From Scolanthus callimorphus (lineage: Eukaryota > Cnidaria > Anthozoa > Actiniaria > Edwardsiidae), in NCBI GenBank assembly GCA_033964015.1, contig CM066912.1, positions 11,691,399-11,755,398 on the forward strand: DNA of 64,000 nucleotides. Direction: 5' to 3'. Positions 33,161 to 46,500 of the stretch are shown here, piece by piece. Both the position numbers and the translations under genes were made by a program. Positions within the stretch are counted from its first letter, which is position 1; the number at the start of each line of letters is the position of its first letter. Below the pieces are notes generated by a model. That model ran no database searches. It was not told where the DNA came from and saw only the letters and a list, made by a program, of their open reading frames with translations.

Positions 33161-33977
33161 AGGCCCTTCTCACGGTAATATTGATTAATAATATGTAATC
33201 TTTATCAGGAAACGGAACCCGGTATATTCAATTCTAGAAATGCTTAGGGATTAGTAAAACTGCAAAGTTTCCAAAGAATGGCTTGAATACTGGCTGAGAT
33301 ATAAATTTTCAAAACTTCGAACTGGATATTTTTTTTACAAAGAAATGTATAGACAAATGCATCAAAACGAGGCTGGACGGTCATTGACGCCCGCCCGTCC
33401 AGCTTTGACTTTTCTTCGTAAAAAGTAAGCCATGCAGATTATGAAGCTTTGAAAATTCATATCTAAGCCAGTATCCGAGCATCTTCACCAAACTTTGCAA
33501 AAGTTACTAATATGGATGTGTAGAATTGAATACTGGGTTCCATTTGATAACCATTATTTAATATAAGCAATAAAAAGCGGATTTCCGTGGTTTATAATGT
33601 GAGAAAGGCACGAGGGATGCTGGAAAAAAACACGAGAACAGTTTGAGTGCGTTTATCACATTTAATAAAACACATGAAAAAATCTATGGATTCTGATTGG
33701 CTGAGAGCAGTGCAGTTTTTAGGTAACAAAGTGCCAAAAAAAGGTAACAAAGTGCAAAAGTGTGCAAAGTGCGTTTCTCACATAAACCACGGAAATTCAC
33801 TTTTTATTACTTAAATAAATCACAGAAATCCGCTCTTTATATCTATATTATAAAATAGCATTGCATCTGCCGTGCGTTTTTAATGTGAGAATGCAGAGCT
33901 CTCAACCAATCAGAGCGCGCGTACTATCTTAGCTGTTTTATAAATATTATTAATCAATATTGACGTGAGAAGGGCCT
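33161..33977. mobile_element. Nested MITE cluster inside a large palindromic element
   Basis: The outer termini AGGCCCTTCTCACG and CGTGAGAAGGGCCT, each next to TTGATTAATAATAT or its inverse, bound the cluster. Inside are the second copy of the MITE of 14199-14415 (33226-33531) and a further element at about 33565-33825, whose ends (GATTTCCGTGGTTTAT with ATAAACCACGGAAAT) are inverted. Two CCAATCAGA boxes sit at about 33692 (inverted) and 33906. Confidence 0.8.
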
Positions 33978-33997
33978 ATTAAGACAGTTGTGAACGC

Positions 33998-34680
33998 TCA
34001 CGGGGGGTTGCTATTTTGCGAGCCACCGAGCCCCGATCGATTTGGGGCGAGCTCCGAGAGCCTTTTGATGTATTTCTTGCCATTTTTCATTAACAAATAA
34101 TGAGTGACCCAATAAGGCAAGGTTGCAAACTTATCGACATATTTTTTCAAGTTTTTGTTACATTTCTCAAAGACTCGCCTTAAATAGCCTCCGGGCTCGC
34201 CAAGAGTTACAACTCTTTCAAGTTTTAATTGCATCAGGGGAAAGCTACGTTTTTATAAACTATCAAAAAATATATTTTTTTTAAAGCGTGCGGCTGTAAT
34301 TGTATAGCTCATTTTAAAATTCATCTCTTGAAAGACGGAAGCTGAATCGCTATTTGTCGGTTGGGCGGGAGTTGCGAATGGAATTGAAGGGGAGCGAGGA
34401 GCGTGGAAAAATCGGTCAATCTCCAAGACTGCCTATCATGCTAGGTACACCGAGTAAGAGAAGTTGCAGGCTAAAGCTACGTAACCAATTTATGAGCCAT
34501 GGTATAATTGATGATTTTGAAAGAATTGAAATGTATTGCTTTTTGCATTTCTTCGTTAAACTAATATTGTCGAATGGAGTGGAATATTTAATCCTTCGTA
34601 TCTTGTAAATGACCACCGTATTACATGTCTGCTTTTTTTTCTAGTTTGCCAAAAAAGGCTCGGGGCTCGCTAAGAGAGTT
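33998..34680. repeat. Repeat family copy A (inverted copy B at 45772-46495)
   Basis: Blocks such as GGTTGCTATTTTGCGAGCC, TGTATTTCTTGCCA, GACTCGCCTTAAATAGCCTC, CGTGCGGCTGTAATTGTATA and GGGGAGCGAGGAGCGTGG recur in reverse order and orientation at 45772-46495. Some ORFs lie across it but none is conserved between copies. Confidence 0.85.
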
Positions 34681-34936
34681 GTAAGATACAAGATGAATAT
34701 TGCTTATTTATGTCTGAGTTACAAGCTGCTATTTGTCGGGCCGACTGTTTTTTTGAGCCATGATTTGTCGAAGAAAAATCGGGTCCGAAACCAAACAATC
34801 TGATGTGATGCCACAGATTTCTCAGTTTTGGGCCGTCATCGAATGGAGCTTAAGGGCGCAGTACGTACGCAGGTCTAATCACGAGCCGTTCTTACTTGGT
34901 ATTTGGGTCGGCCCGAATTGCATACACCTAATTCAA

Positions 34937-35052
34937 GAAAGGTTGCTTTGGTGTTTGGTCTTTCAATTATAGCACGAAACAAAGGAATTATTTGCTTCAG
35001 TGACCACGAAACAAAGGCGTTCAATGACCAATGACCAAAGCAACCTTTTCTG
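34937..35052. mobile_element. Short MITE with AAAGGTTGCTTTGG ends (copy 1; copy 2 at 45639-45757)
   Basis: The ends AAAGGTTGCTTTGG and CCAAAGCAACCTTTT are inverted. The body shares AACAAAGGAATTATTTGCTT with the second copy, which is in the same orientation. Confidence 0.8.
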
Positions 35053-35100
35053 AATTAGGCGTATACAACGTGGCAGACACTAAAGAGGTATTGTACGCCG

Positions 35101-36140
35101 GTGATGTGCGTCTCTGTCACGCTGTTTATGCGCCAGCATTTGTACAAGGGGTATTGTACGCGTGATGTGCGTCTCTGTCACGCTGTTTATGCGCCAGCAT
35201 TTGTACACGGGGTATTGTACGCGTGATGTGCGTCTCTGTCGCGCTGCTTATGCGCCAGCATTTGTACACGGGGTATTGTACGCGTGTGACGTGCGTCTCT
35301 GTCACGTAGTTTGTGCGTCAGAATTTATACACGGGGTATTGTGCGCGTGTGACGTGCTTCTCTGTCACGCAGTTTGTGCGCCATTTGTACACGGTGTTGT
35401 ACGCCTGTGGTGTGCGACTCTGTCACACAGTTTGTGCGGCAGTGTTTGTACACGTGCGCGTTTGATGTGCGTCTGTCACGCAGTTTGTGCGCCAGTATTT
35501 GTACACGTGTGCGTTTGATGTCCGTCTGTCACGCAGTTTGTGCGCCAGTATTTGTACACGTGTGCGTTTGATGTGTGTTTGTCACGCAGTTTGTTCGCCA
35601 GTGTTTGTACACGTGCGCGTTTGATGTGCGTCTGTCACGCAGTTTGTGCGCCAGTGTTTGTACACGTGCGCGTTTGATGTGCGTCTGTCACGCAGTTTAT
35701 GCGGCAGTGTTTGTACACGTGCGCGTTTGATGTGCGTCTGTCACGCAGTTTGTGCGCCAGTGTTTGTACACGTGCGCGTTTGATGTGCGTCTGTCACGCA
35801 GTTTGTGCGGCAGTGTTTGTACACGTGCGCGTTTGATGTGCGTCTGTCACGCAGTTTGTGCGCTAGTGTTTGTACACGTGCACGTTTGATGTGCGTCTGT
35901 CACGCAGTTTGTGCGCCAGTATTTGTACACGTGCGCGTTTGATGTGCGTCTGTCACGCAGTTTGTTCGCCAGTGTTTGTACACGTGCACGTTTGATGTGC
36001 GTCTGTCACGCAGTTTGTTCGCCAGTGTTTGTACACGTGCACGTTTGATGTGCGTCTGTCTCGCAGTTTGTTCGCCAGTGTTTGTACACGTGCGCGTTTG
36101 ATGTGCGTCTGTCACGCAGTTTGTGCACGGGTTTGTACCG
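35101..36140. repeat. Minisatellite with two unit classes, 61 bp then 53 bp
   Basis: The left part has 61-bp units starting GTGATGTGCGTCTCTGTCAC (35101, 35162, 35223). These grade into about twelve 53-bp units with GATGTGCGTCTGTCACGCAG and TTTGTACACGTGCGCG. The 53-bp unit is not a multiple of three, and stops are rare in either strand, producing spurious ORFs on both. Most 53-bp units contain CACGTG. Confidence 0.95.
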
Positions 36141-36559
36141 GTGTTGTGCGACTCTCTTGCGTAATGCATTTTGTGCTTCTCGCGCATGGCATTTGTTACG
36201 AAGTTCCTCAATTCTGAGGTTGATTGATTGTTAGTGTAAGAGAAATTGATCATTTTAACGATGTTGTGAGAACAATACCCTTGAGCCGTTCCAACTCTTT
36301 CTGGCGGAACGGCTTTTGTTATTCAAAACAAACAAGCATCGTTCTCATCCCATTTATGTTGCGTGCGCACCATCGTGAAAGTCAGTTGAAGCTCTGCGAA
36401 AACATGCTAATTTTCTCAAATGAGATATTGTGTTGCAGGTGTGAACAGGAGTTCGAATCGCTTGACGATCTTCATCTCTTGTGTTAACGATTCGTACTTT
36501 TATTGAGTGTTTTCTTTTCAAACGCACGTACGTATTTTGCGGTTTTCAGATTTTGAAAA

Positions 36560-36800
36560 AAATATATACGCACCCCCCTGTTGAGGACCTGTGGAATTCC
36601 AGGATGGGTGGTCCTAGGACCGCCTAGAATTTCAGAGTGGGTACCCTAGTACTTGAGCAAAATTCCAGGGTGGGTGTCTAAAATATGGAATTCCAGGGTG
36701 GGTAAACATAATTTCAAGCGTGGTATTGAGAAAATTCTCTGGAATTCCAGGTGGGTAGGGTTAATCTAAAATTTCCAGGGGGGGGGGGGGGGGGGGGGTG
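36560..36800. repeat. GGAATTCCAGGGTGGGT-rich repeat ending in a poly-G tract
   Basis: The word AATTCCAG(G)GTGGGT appears about five times over 200 bp and is followed by about 20 G at 36778-36798. It looks like a degenerate simple/tandem repeat. Confidence 0.7.
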
Positions 36801-39446
36801 CACTGCCAATAACGCACTCGCCATTGCTTTGATCGCCAGGTAATGGAAACTCACGGAAACTCAATTTTAACCAATAGGATGCGCGGATTTTGTCAAGGGG
36901 ACGAAGATTGTATAATACAGTCAGTTCACTTTACATTAAGTATATAATGTGACAGTGAAATGATTGTTTTGCCGGCTTGATTGACGTCACCGCGTATCGT
37001 AAAATTAAAATGTGCATCCTTTACTTTATGTTTACTTCAGCTGCGTAGAGCGCGAGGCAATTTCATCGCAATAACGGAAACAATGAGGTGCTGCATTCAC
37101 TGTACTTTAGTACCTGCGAACTCAATTTATATTTATTAGTATTTCCTGCTGTGTTTTAAATATGAATATGTCCATTAGCAGTGAATATGATGTTTCAAAC
37201 AGCTTCGATCTTAGTTTAACGATTATCCCTGACAGCCATGCACATTTCTATAAATGAGATAATACCTCCCTTGTTGTATCTAGAAATTTCGTACATAATC
37301 TGTATAGATAATCAGTGATAAATCATTTGACAAATCTAAGAGCGCAATTTCCTTAATTGGCCGATCCCCGCAATTTAGCAGTTAGGCAATGTTTTGGTAT
37401 GCCCGCTTAATTTTTTATGCTCTAGAAAAGAATACTCGAAAACTGGAAAATCTAAGAAATCCTGATGATTTCGGAGTATTGAAATAGCAAAGTTATAGGC
37501 CACCAAAGTTCCCTATTTTTTAGAGACCTTGTATGATAGGCTTGGGAACAATCAGTATAGATATATGCTATAGATATATGCAACTTCAGAGGCCTATAAC
37601 TTCGCTCCAAATTATCGTATTTCTCCAAAACGTCCAGAATATCTTAGTTTTGAGCTATTCTAATTATAGCATAAGATATTTGAACTTTAAAAAACTGCTA
37701 AAATGCGGTGATCGGTCAATTACGAATGCGATTTGTTTATTTGTATTATAGAAAATACAAATCTGTAAGGTACGCTAAATTTCTGTAATATATAACCAAA
37801 AGGATACTGTGTTATTCTAACAGACTTGGAGGTTTTCCAAAAAAGATGATTGAAATGGAACCCGTACATGACGTTTTAGACAACCGCTTTCTTATTCTCT
37901 CTTGTTTATTACTATTACAGATAGCATTCCTTGAACAAACATCGAAATAACTACTTATACGGGGTTCAAGCAGGTGGGGGGAAGGGGTGCGCAAGAAAAT
38001 TGTGCGAAGCGAAAACGATGTTCAACCTATATTTATTGCCGCAGAAGCCAATGAACCCCCTTATGGTTCCAGTTTGTGCCGTGTTCCCCAGTGTACATTT
38101 CTATATCTGTCCTACAAAGTGGCGGTTAAGTTATTACAAAGATACATGTACGTCGATCCCTCCAGTTCTGCGTGATGGTGTACGTATTCAGTCCTTTATC
38201 AGTGACGTCAAGCTTGACTATGTCGTACGGGAACTCCCTTGCTCTCCCGTTTTGAAACCATGACTGTTCATGTCGTTGGCAAAATTGGTGCATTCCATTC
38301 CGAATAATCCCCTTTTTCATACAGCTGCGTTGTCTGTTGTTATGCTCCCTTATAATTTTAATAATTTAAAATTTCAGCTTACCATCAAAATTAATTATTA
38401 TAATTAAAGATATCCCTCCTAAAAACCGGCAGAACAGATTTCTCATTGATGGAGACTAAAAAGTTGGCGACGAATTGTCACCAATAAATCGACCCCCTGG
38501 CAGTAGATACGTTGGTAAGCACGGGACTGATATTAAGGTTTTACCTCAGCAGAGAAAACAATACCATATTACTTATGGGTGTTTCTTCTTCTTCACTAAT
38601 ACCGATTTACCACTAATTTGTTACTTGGTTTTATTGATAGCAATAAAAAATAATTCCCTACAAAAAGGCGATATTCACTTAATTTCCTAATGTTCTGTCG
38701 ATTGTGTTAAAATTTTCATCGCGCCGATTTTGATCTGCAGTGCGATTACTCGAAATCTGCCCGATATAGTTCTTTGATTCCCAGCGTCAAAATTGAAACA
38801 TTCGAGTTGTTAATTTTTACTTCCTGAAGTACTTCACCAGTGGGTGATTTTTTTCTTACATCTTTCGGATTTTATAACACAAGAAAAGGATACCCTTTGC
38901 GACTGTTGAATAAACACAATATAAACTTATTTTGAGCATTTGTATTCTTGCACAAAAATAAACAGACTGGGTAAAAGGAAAACCGCGAGGAAAGTGCCAA
39001 TCTTTCGCTGAAGTTTTCAGCTGTGCATTGCCCGCTTTCTATTTTTATTTGTATTGTAAGAGGATGTCCACCAATCAGAGTTCAGTATGCCAAGAGCCTA
39101 CCAATCAAATGCGACTATTTTTATTACACACCGCTCACAGTAATGGCGGATTTATGTAACCCAGCGACGAGCGTAAATTAGTTTCTCTTTGAATCACTTG
39201 GTTTTCGCCAAAAAGACTAAGTAAATATGCAAGGCCACCGTAGTTGGGACGCCGAAAGCCTTTCCACCTTAGTGAAGCGATCTATTGCAGTGAAACACCG
39301 ATCATGAAGACAAAACTTAAGAGGAATTGCTGGCCAATTCTCTCGGTATCCTGAGTACATGATTTTGTATTTGACGAATTGAAGATGAATCTTAAAGGGA
39401 TATAGCTGGGACCTGTCGTTGTCGATGGCTGAATGGCTCACATAGC
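36801..39446. other. Intergenic region upstream of the WS/DGAT-like gene
   Basis: No supported gene. Frames at 37931-38263 (+) and 38126-38320 (-) overlap and have no recognisable motif. A MITE-like patch with CCAATCAGAG lies at about 39060-39160. The promoter of the downstream gene should lie at the 3' end of this stretch; no clear TATA box is seen. Confidence 0.4.
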
Positions 39447-40503
39447 ATGTCTTCGGGTTATTCCAATGCTTGGGCCTCGCCAAGAATCTCAGATCCACAA
39501 CGCGACGGTAATTTTAACCAAGAACCCGCAATAATAACAACAATACAGAAAATCCCAAAACATCGGAAAGCCAAGATCAAGCGTATTCGACACCCAACTG
39601 AATCCTACCTACTGCTCAAGTTTATTCAATTTCTTACCGTCTTCACTCTAAACGTACTGCTGTTCTGTATTTGCTTGGGATTATTCTGTACTCTCGTCCC
39701 GGTTGTGCTTTTAGTACGAAAACTCATAAGTGCATGCTGTGTGCGATATAACAGCAGACTTCTAAACGAAAAACTCCGTCAAGTGAACTCGCTAGATGCG
39801 ATCTGGTTGCTGCCAAATTCTAATGTAAACAATGCCTCGGTCTCTAGCATATTCTTTTTAATGGAGGGACACATTTCCAAAGAAGAAGTCTGTGACTTTT
39901 TAAGTGAAAAATGGTTATATTACTGTGGTAATAGAAAGAATTTTCGATTCCCGAAATTTCGCGAATTCGTCGTGAAGATTTGTTCGGGGTTCGCTTGGAA
40001 ACCCAGCGCAAGTTTTCAACCTGGCAATCATGTTTCTATTTTAACAGATAAGGACAAGTTATTCCTCGGGAGCACAGAGAGCTTTGAACAGCCGAACTTC
40101 TCCAGACCCCACGACTTGGAGCCTGGAACACAACAGTTATGGAAAGTTACTATTTTGCCAAAATATTTGGAATCCGAGGACACGGGGCTGCTATTTCAGA
40201 TGCACTCCTCTCTAGGGGATATATTCTCTTTCTCGAGATTAACACTGGAGTCTTTGGGCTATAAGACAGTCTATTTAAGAGATCGCTGCTACCCGATGCA
40301 GCAAAGCTGTTTATATCTAAGTACTCTGTTTGCAGGACCTTTACAAGTACTTCAAAGAATTATTCTACCTCGACCGAAATGTGGACTCGATCGTGCTTCT
40401 GTTGTTCACTCCACAGTCTGCGGGAGTGAAAAAACTGTCCTGTGGTCAGATCCGATTGACTTTAAATTTGTCAAGAAAATAAAAGATATAACAAGAACCA
40501 AAG
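39447..40503 (+). CDS. WS/DGAT-like gene, exon 1
   Basis: It encodes residues 1-352: a basic hydrophilic N-terminus (KHRKAKIKRIRH), the membrane region, and the acyltransferase domain including LDAIW and the HSSLGDI site at 40203-40223. The donor GTGAGT starts at 40504. The frame stays open for another 57 codons into the intron. Confidence 0.9.
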
Positions 40504-43500
40504 GTGAGTGCTGCTTTGTTTTGTTTGTAATTCTAGTTAGACGGGTAGCGAGTGAAATTACACGATTAGAATTTTGCAGCCCCTTTAAACTCGTCACGCG
40601 CGAGCTCAGATTCTGTGTTTTATTGGAGGCAGCCCTGAGTCGCGTGCCGAAGATAAGCCCCTGCTTTGGTCTATGATAATTAATTGGAAGATCTTGTCTT
40701 TTGGTTGTTCGTTTGTCATTACGTCTTACATCTATAAAACTCTTCAAGTGTTCGATGACGACTCCCGTTAGCGCTCATTGCAAGATCTGATTATATATTC
40801 ATAGTGTTTACCCGTATTAAACTTCGAGGTCTCGATGGTACATTGCCAAATTAATTCCGCAGATGCCACTGATATTCTATATGGAAATGAGAACTCTGCA
40901 ATAACAATATTTTAAGTTTTCCCTTTATTGGGAGTTTGTGTTTTATCAGCCATAAATGTAACCTTTGAATAATGGCAGACGAAAAGGTCTGTATTAAGAT
41001 AGTTTTTGTCAACTAGCTTCCCTGCGGCACTTCAATGGCTTCCCATGTTTGTGTACATTGCTCTGCAAACATATTTGCATAGTAATGCGATTGCATAACA
41101 AAGCATTTTTTAACTGACATTTTCATTTATTCTGAAAAAATGCCTCTATAAAGTGAATTACAAACAAGGATGTACAAAAAGTTTATTTAAAACTATTTAT
41201 TATTTAAGTGTATATATTTTAAAGTGAGTGAATAATGTACAAAGGAAAATAGTTTATTGAACTGAAATTAGTATTTGCTTCAGAGCTATTGTTTATCCTT
41301 CGATTGAGATGGAAATATTTGTGAAAAGGGAATAATTTTCATGTCTTTATTTATGTTTTTTTTTGTATTTGTTATTTTCATGAGGCATTGCAATTAAAAA
41401 AGGAGTAAAGAAGTGTACCAAGTTAAATTGTAAAACGTTGCAAATGATGTCTTCGAATATTTGAATCTTTGACTTGGCAATTTCTTTTTCTGCACTGTAA
41501 TGATGAACTTACATTTTCTGCCTATCAGGCTAGTATGATTTCAGGGATATAGCTTCTTAGCCTGCCGTTACATACAGCTGTATACATACAAAGTCATTGC
41601 CAACTCTCTAGCCTACCAGACAGTTCTGTCATAAATTACAAGGTTGACAAGGTGTACTTACAGTGATAATGGAAAGTATCGCCTATGGCTTACTAAGCTT
41701 TGCATTTTCTTTAACTGCCCATTTATTTTGTTAGAAAAATGTTATGTTATATTTTGAATAGGGCACATATCTTAAGTTAATACTAATTGTTCCAGGTATA
41801 TTGTCATAAACAGTGCAAACAGAGTCTATTTTTTAGCATAGTCTAGACTTATTACAATTAATTTTATAAATATAGGGTGCTCATGTATAGTCTACCATCT
41901 AGGTACATACAAACAGTAACCAAGGGAAAAATATAAGGCCCACCTAGTTTAGACTCACCCTGAATGCATTTATGATATCAGGAAAGTCCAGTTTTTATCA
42001 AGGGCATGTGAATACAGTAAAGTCCATATATGTACTGTAGACAATAGGAAAACTTGAGGTTACTCTGTGGACCCATTGATGAGCAACTGCTTTGGCTGCA
42101 GATTGAGGCAGATGGGATGACAGAACCAGTGCTGTTTTAGACCCCCCCCCCCAAAAAAAAAAAAAACAAAAAAAAAAAAACAGCAGCAACAACAATTTCA
42201 AGGTGATTTCTATATGTTTTCTGCTTAGCTACCCAACTTTGCCATTTCACTGTCTCATATGTGCCCATTCACTTCTAGGTCTGTTCATACCCATATTTTA
42301 TTAATTTGTGATGTGTATTCAGCAGTAGAGAGACATTTCAAGATGGGACTAGTATTATTTCAGTGTCACAAACAGACAGACATTTTTATTTGGAATCATA
42401 TAAAAAATTGTACATAAACCCAAATCAATTTAAATAAAAAGAAAAGCATATTTTCCCATTCTATAATGTCATAATTTATTTCTGGAGAGAGAAGCACTCT
42501 ATAAATTTTGCAATTTCTCTTTGAGTTTGAATATTCTTCCTTGAATAATTAATAACAAAAGCATTTTCAGTAAACATTTTGTTTTTAATTTAACCCTCTG
42601 TTTTCTCAATAAATTTAACAAGCTCTTCACGTTTATCTTTATAAGCAGGGCAATGTGCCAAGTGTGGTGCTGCATAAAAGCTGCCAGGGACCCACTTCCA
42701 TTAGTATAGTCGTAGGGTGTTCGAGCCCACCGCACTCGGTCGGGCCGCCTGGTGTGTTGCCCGGTCAAGCGACTGGACCTGTATGTAAGTCCCGGATATG
42801 AACTTTGTGACTATCAGTGCAGCCATGTTTATGGATTGTAATTCGCACAACTCGTACAACTTCGCATTTCATTTCACATTTCTTGTAAATTCAACTCTTC
42901 ACATTTCTCATATTTCATGGCAATTTATTGTATTCCTCGTATACCAGATTAAAGTTGTGTTTAACTGAACACAGGGCTTTAAAGCTAGTCTGCCTGTGAC
43001 TCCCTGCTGGTAATCCTTTTTGATGGGTTTGAGTACTGTGTTGATAAATATATAAATAGATAGATAGATAGACAGGCAGACAGCCAGTTAGATACAGAAC
43101 AGATAGTAAAGTGGGTTGCCCCCCCCCCCCCCCACAGCAATTTATTGGTGTACTGGCAAACATGAGTTGTGTCATGGAGAGATAAAATGACTTTAAAAAC
43201 TACATACATATAGCTTTATTTACCAATGAATTTTTATCAGCAGAGTGCACCTGTTTTCCTTCAAAACTGTGCCAGATATAGATAAATGTGTAAGTGGAAT
43301 AAAAAGAACTTCTATATGAAGAAATACAATTACATGTAATAATAAACTTTAGAAAATAACACCTATGTTGTATTGCGAATGTGCGCATTCTGATTGGTTA
43401 AAAAGCGTGTTTGTAAGAGACCTGAGAAACACGATTGTCACGCAACGCTGTCGCGCGTGTGTATGTTATTTTCTAAAAGCAATAAAAATACTTTCTGCGT

Positions 43501-46500
43501 GCTCTCTGGTTTCTTACAAACACTCGGGGAATGTTGGTCGAACTGATAAAACTTGAAAGACACTCGCCTTCGGCTCGTGTCTTTCAAGTTTTGATCAGTT
43601 CTCCCAACATCTCCCTCGTGTTTGTAAGAAAGCAGAGAGCACGCGGAAAGTACTTTTATTGCTTAAATAGCAGAGTAGATAGCATTCACTAATATCTAAA
43701 GGAATGGTGCAATATAATTTTTTATGTTGTAATAGTAATTGAAAAAATAATAGTAATACAAATGTATTATTACTCTAATGTATAATTATCTAATTTATCA
43801 TTATTATAAATTATTATTATTATTATTCCAAGTTCCCTTCTCTTGGCATATTAATGGATCATTAATGATTGTACCAGTCAACCACACATACTTTTCACAA
43901 GCTTCGAAATTAAATCGTTTTTTTTATAAGCGACTTGAGATGGTGAACAAGTGACATAATAAACTCACCTCCAACTCAGAATATAACAATTTGCGCCCGT
44001 TTTTGTTATAGGAAATTTTTATTTGTTTTTTTCCAGGTTTAAGAGATAAATAGACATTAGTTGATTACCCAGGCTGGAAATTGTGACCAGGTGGTGCCTT
44101 TGTTTTTTTGGTGACCCCCCTTTGAGGCTATATTTTTTTGGGGTGACCCCCCTTCATTTCCACCAGCCCCCTCTCCCTGATAAAAAATGAGCGGCCCCTT
44201 AGGCGCCTGCTGACCACCAAATATTTTGTTGCCCTTTTCAAGCTTGATGCCACCTGGCGACCAAAAGTTATGTTCAGGCGATCAGTTTTGTGCACTTGAT
44301 CATCAGCTGGTAACTAAGAAAACAAGTTAATTTCCAGCCCTGTTACCCGTGAATGAATTCACTCACGCTGTCTGTGAAGTGTGTTCGAGTGGATGGCAAA
44401 ATTAACAGTTTGTCAAGATGACATGAGGCCGCTATAAGAGGAGGGTTTTAGCGTTTTCATGACCTGACACAAAATGCGTAATTATCAGCTGTTTACTCTT
44501 TGTGATACTTTGTGATTAGTATATTGGTTGGTATTCGTCATTTAATGATGTTGCATATCCATAGGCCAGGCTCAGCTAGCGATCATTTTCGGTAAAATAT
44601 CTGTTCGGATGGCACATCGAGAGCTGACTGAATACATATTCGCTAGTTTCTGATAGCGTGCCCCTGAGTGCATGTACATGTACTTCTGAATATTTCGCAT
44701 ACCTTATTGACGTTCGTTTTATTAAAAAAGGTGACCTCACTTAAACCCACTATAGCACGTTATAAAAAAGAGCTCAAGTGAACATCAAACTGAAGATTGT
44801 TACCATTCCTTGATGGTACCTTTAAGACTAGACTGCTGTATTTGCCTTACGTAAGATATCCGTCTGATTGAAGTGATGGATTGACATGTTTTTTTCTGAC
44901 TTTACATTTTAATATATATAAAACAACACTAGTAAATCGCACGCTCTGATTGGTCGAGAGCCATGTTGCTATAAGAGTACAGATACACGGTTGACAAAAA
45001 TCCCTGTTTGTTGTTGTATAAAACAAATAGATCTCGTTTTTTGTGCGTATGTACTGTAATAGATACACAGATGACGTCACAGAATGATGAACAAAAAAGT
45101 ACGCAACGAGACGCAGTCGAGATCTATTTGTTAAATAGCTGTTTATTTTCTGCGTGCGAGTGGCATGACATAACGTATTATTATTATTATACATTACAGA
45201 ATACATTACACATTTTTATTATTATTATTATTATTACCGTTTGTAAGCATTATATGTTTTTTAATAGTGTACAAATTATTATTTAAAAATATTATTATTA
45301 TTATTATTATTATTCGCCGAATGTGATGTAGGTTATTCGTTTTTCGCATTTGGATGACGCTTTTCTTAGTGTAATTTACTAACTCGTGTTTGTCATTTCA
45401 TCTGCGGGATCTTTTCCTGCCTTCCTTGCCGTGCAGGGGATATATTTTTAACATCACCCATCAGCCAGCAAGAGTCTAATATGTTGTCCCTTAGGGCATC
45501 TAAATGTATACCTCCTTAAAGATTCATTTGCATAATAACGCTTGAATGTCAATCATTGTTACGAGAATTTTAATGGAATTCACCGACCCCGGTTTCCTTG
45601 TAATGATAATAGTTCATTCACTTTATGCACTTAATTAAAAAAAGGTTGCTTTGGTCTTTGGTCTTTGGTCTTTCAATTATAGCGCGAAACAAAGGAATTA
45701 TTTGCTTCAGTGACCACGGAACAAAGGCGTTCAATGACCAAAGCAACTTTTTCTGAATGAGGTGTACAGTCGAAGCTCTGAGGTTGTCTAATTTGCGAGC
45801 CGCGAGCCTCTTAGCGAGCCCCGAGCCTTTTCTGGCGAGCTTTGAAAAACACAATAAAAACTAGAAAAAAATAGCAGACAAATAATACGGTGGTCATTTT
45901 AAACGGATATCAAGGATTCATATTCCCCTCTATTCGACAATATTAGTCTAACTAAAAAATGCAAATAGCAAACAAATCTCAGCTCCTTCAAAATTATCAT
46001 GAATACCATGGCTCATAAACTGGTTACCACGTAGCTCTAGCCTTCCTCTTCTCTTACTGGTTTATCCAGCATGGTAGGCAGTCATGGAGATTGACCCATT
46101 TTTCCACGCTCCTCGCTCCCCTTCGATTCCATTCGATGAATTTTGAAATGAGCTATACAATTACAGCCGCACGCTTTCGAAGTATATATATATTTTACAA
46201 TAGTTTAAATGTAACTTTCCTCTGAAGATGCAATTAAAACTTCAGAGGCGTAACCTAACAGACCCCTAACAGATTTCCTAACGCAAACAAAGGCCATTCC
46301 ACAGTTTCGAGCCTCCTGGCGTGCCCGGAGGCTATTTAAGGCGAGTCTTTGAAAAACATAATAAAAACTTGTATAAACTTCATGCCGAGAAGGGGGACCA
46401 ACCTTGCCTTACTGAGTTAGCATTATTTTAAATTCAATAAAAAAGTGGCAAGAAATACATCGAAAGGCTCGGGGCTCGGTGGCTCGCAAAATAGCAACCC

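Noticed and set aside
35162..36253. Cysteine- and histidine-rich ORFs on both strands
   Set aside because: They come from a stop-poor minisatellite whose unit is 53 or 61 bp; both strands are open, which is not expected for a gene.
37931..38320. Overlapping ORFs on both strands upstream of the WS/DGAT-like gene
   Set aside because: No recognised motif, no splice or poly(A) context, and no frame is clearly better than the others.
39447..40676. Single-exon 409-codon protein
   Set aside because: The frame after 40503 follows a strong GTGAGT donor and lacks family similarity; exon 2 at 53174 continues the conserved domain in phase.
42660..42790. Possible tRNA gene (B-box-like GTGTTCGAGCCC)
   Set aside because: No matching A-box at correct spacing and no cloverleaf could be drawn.
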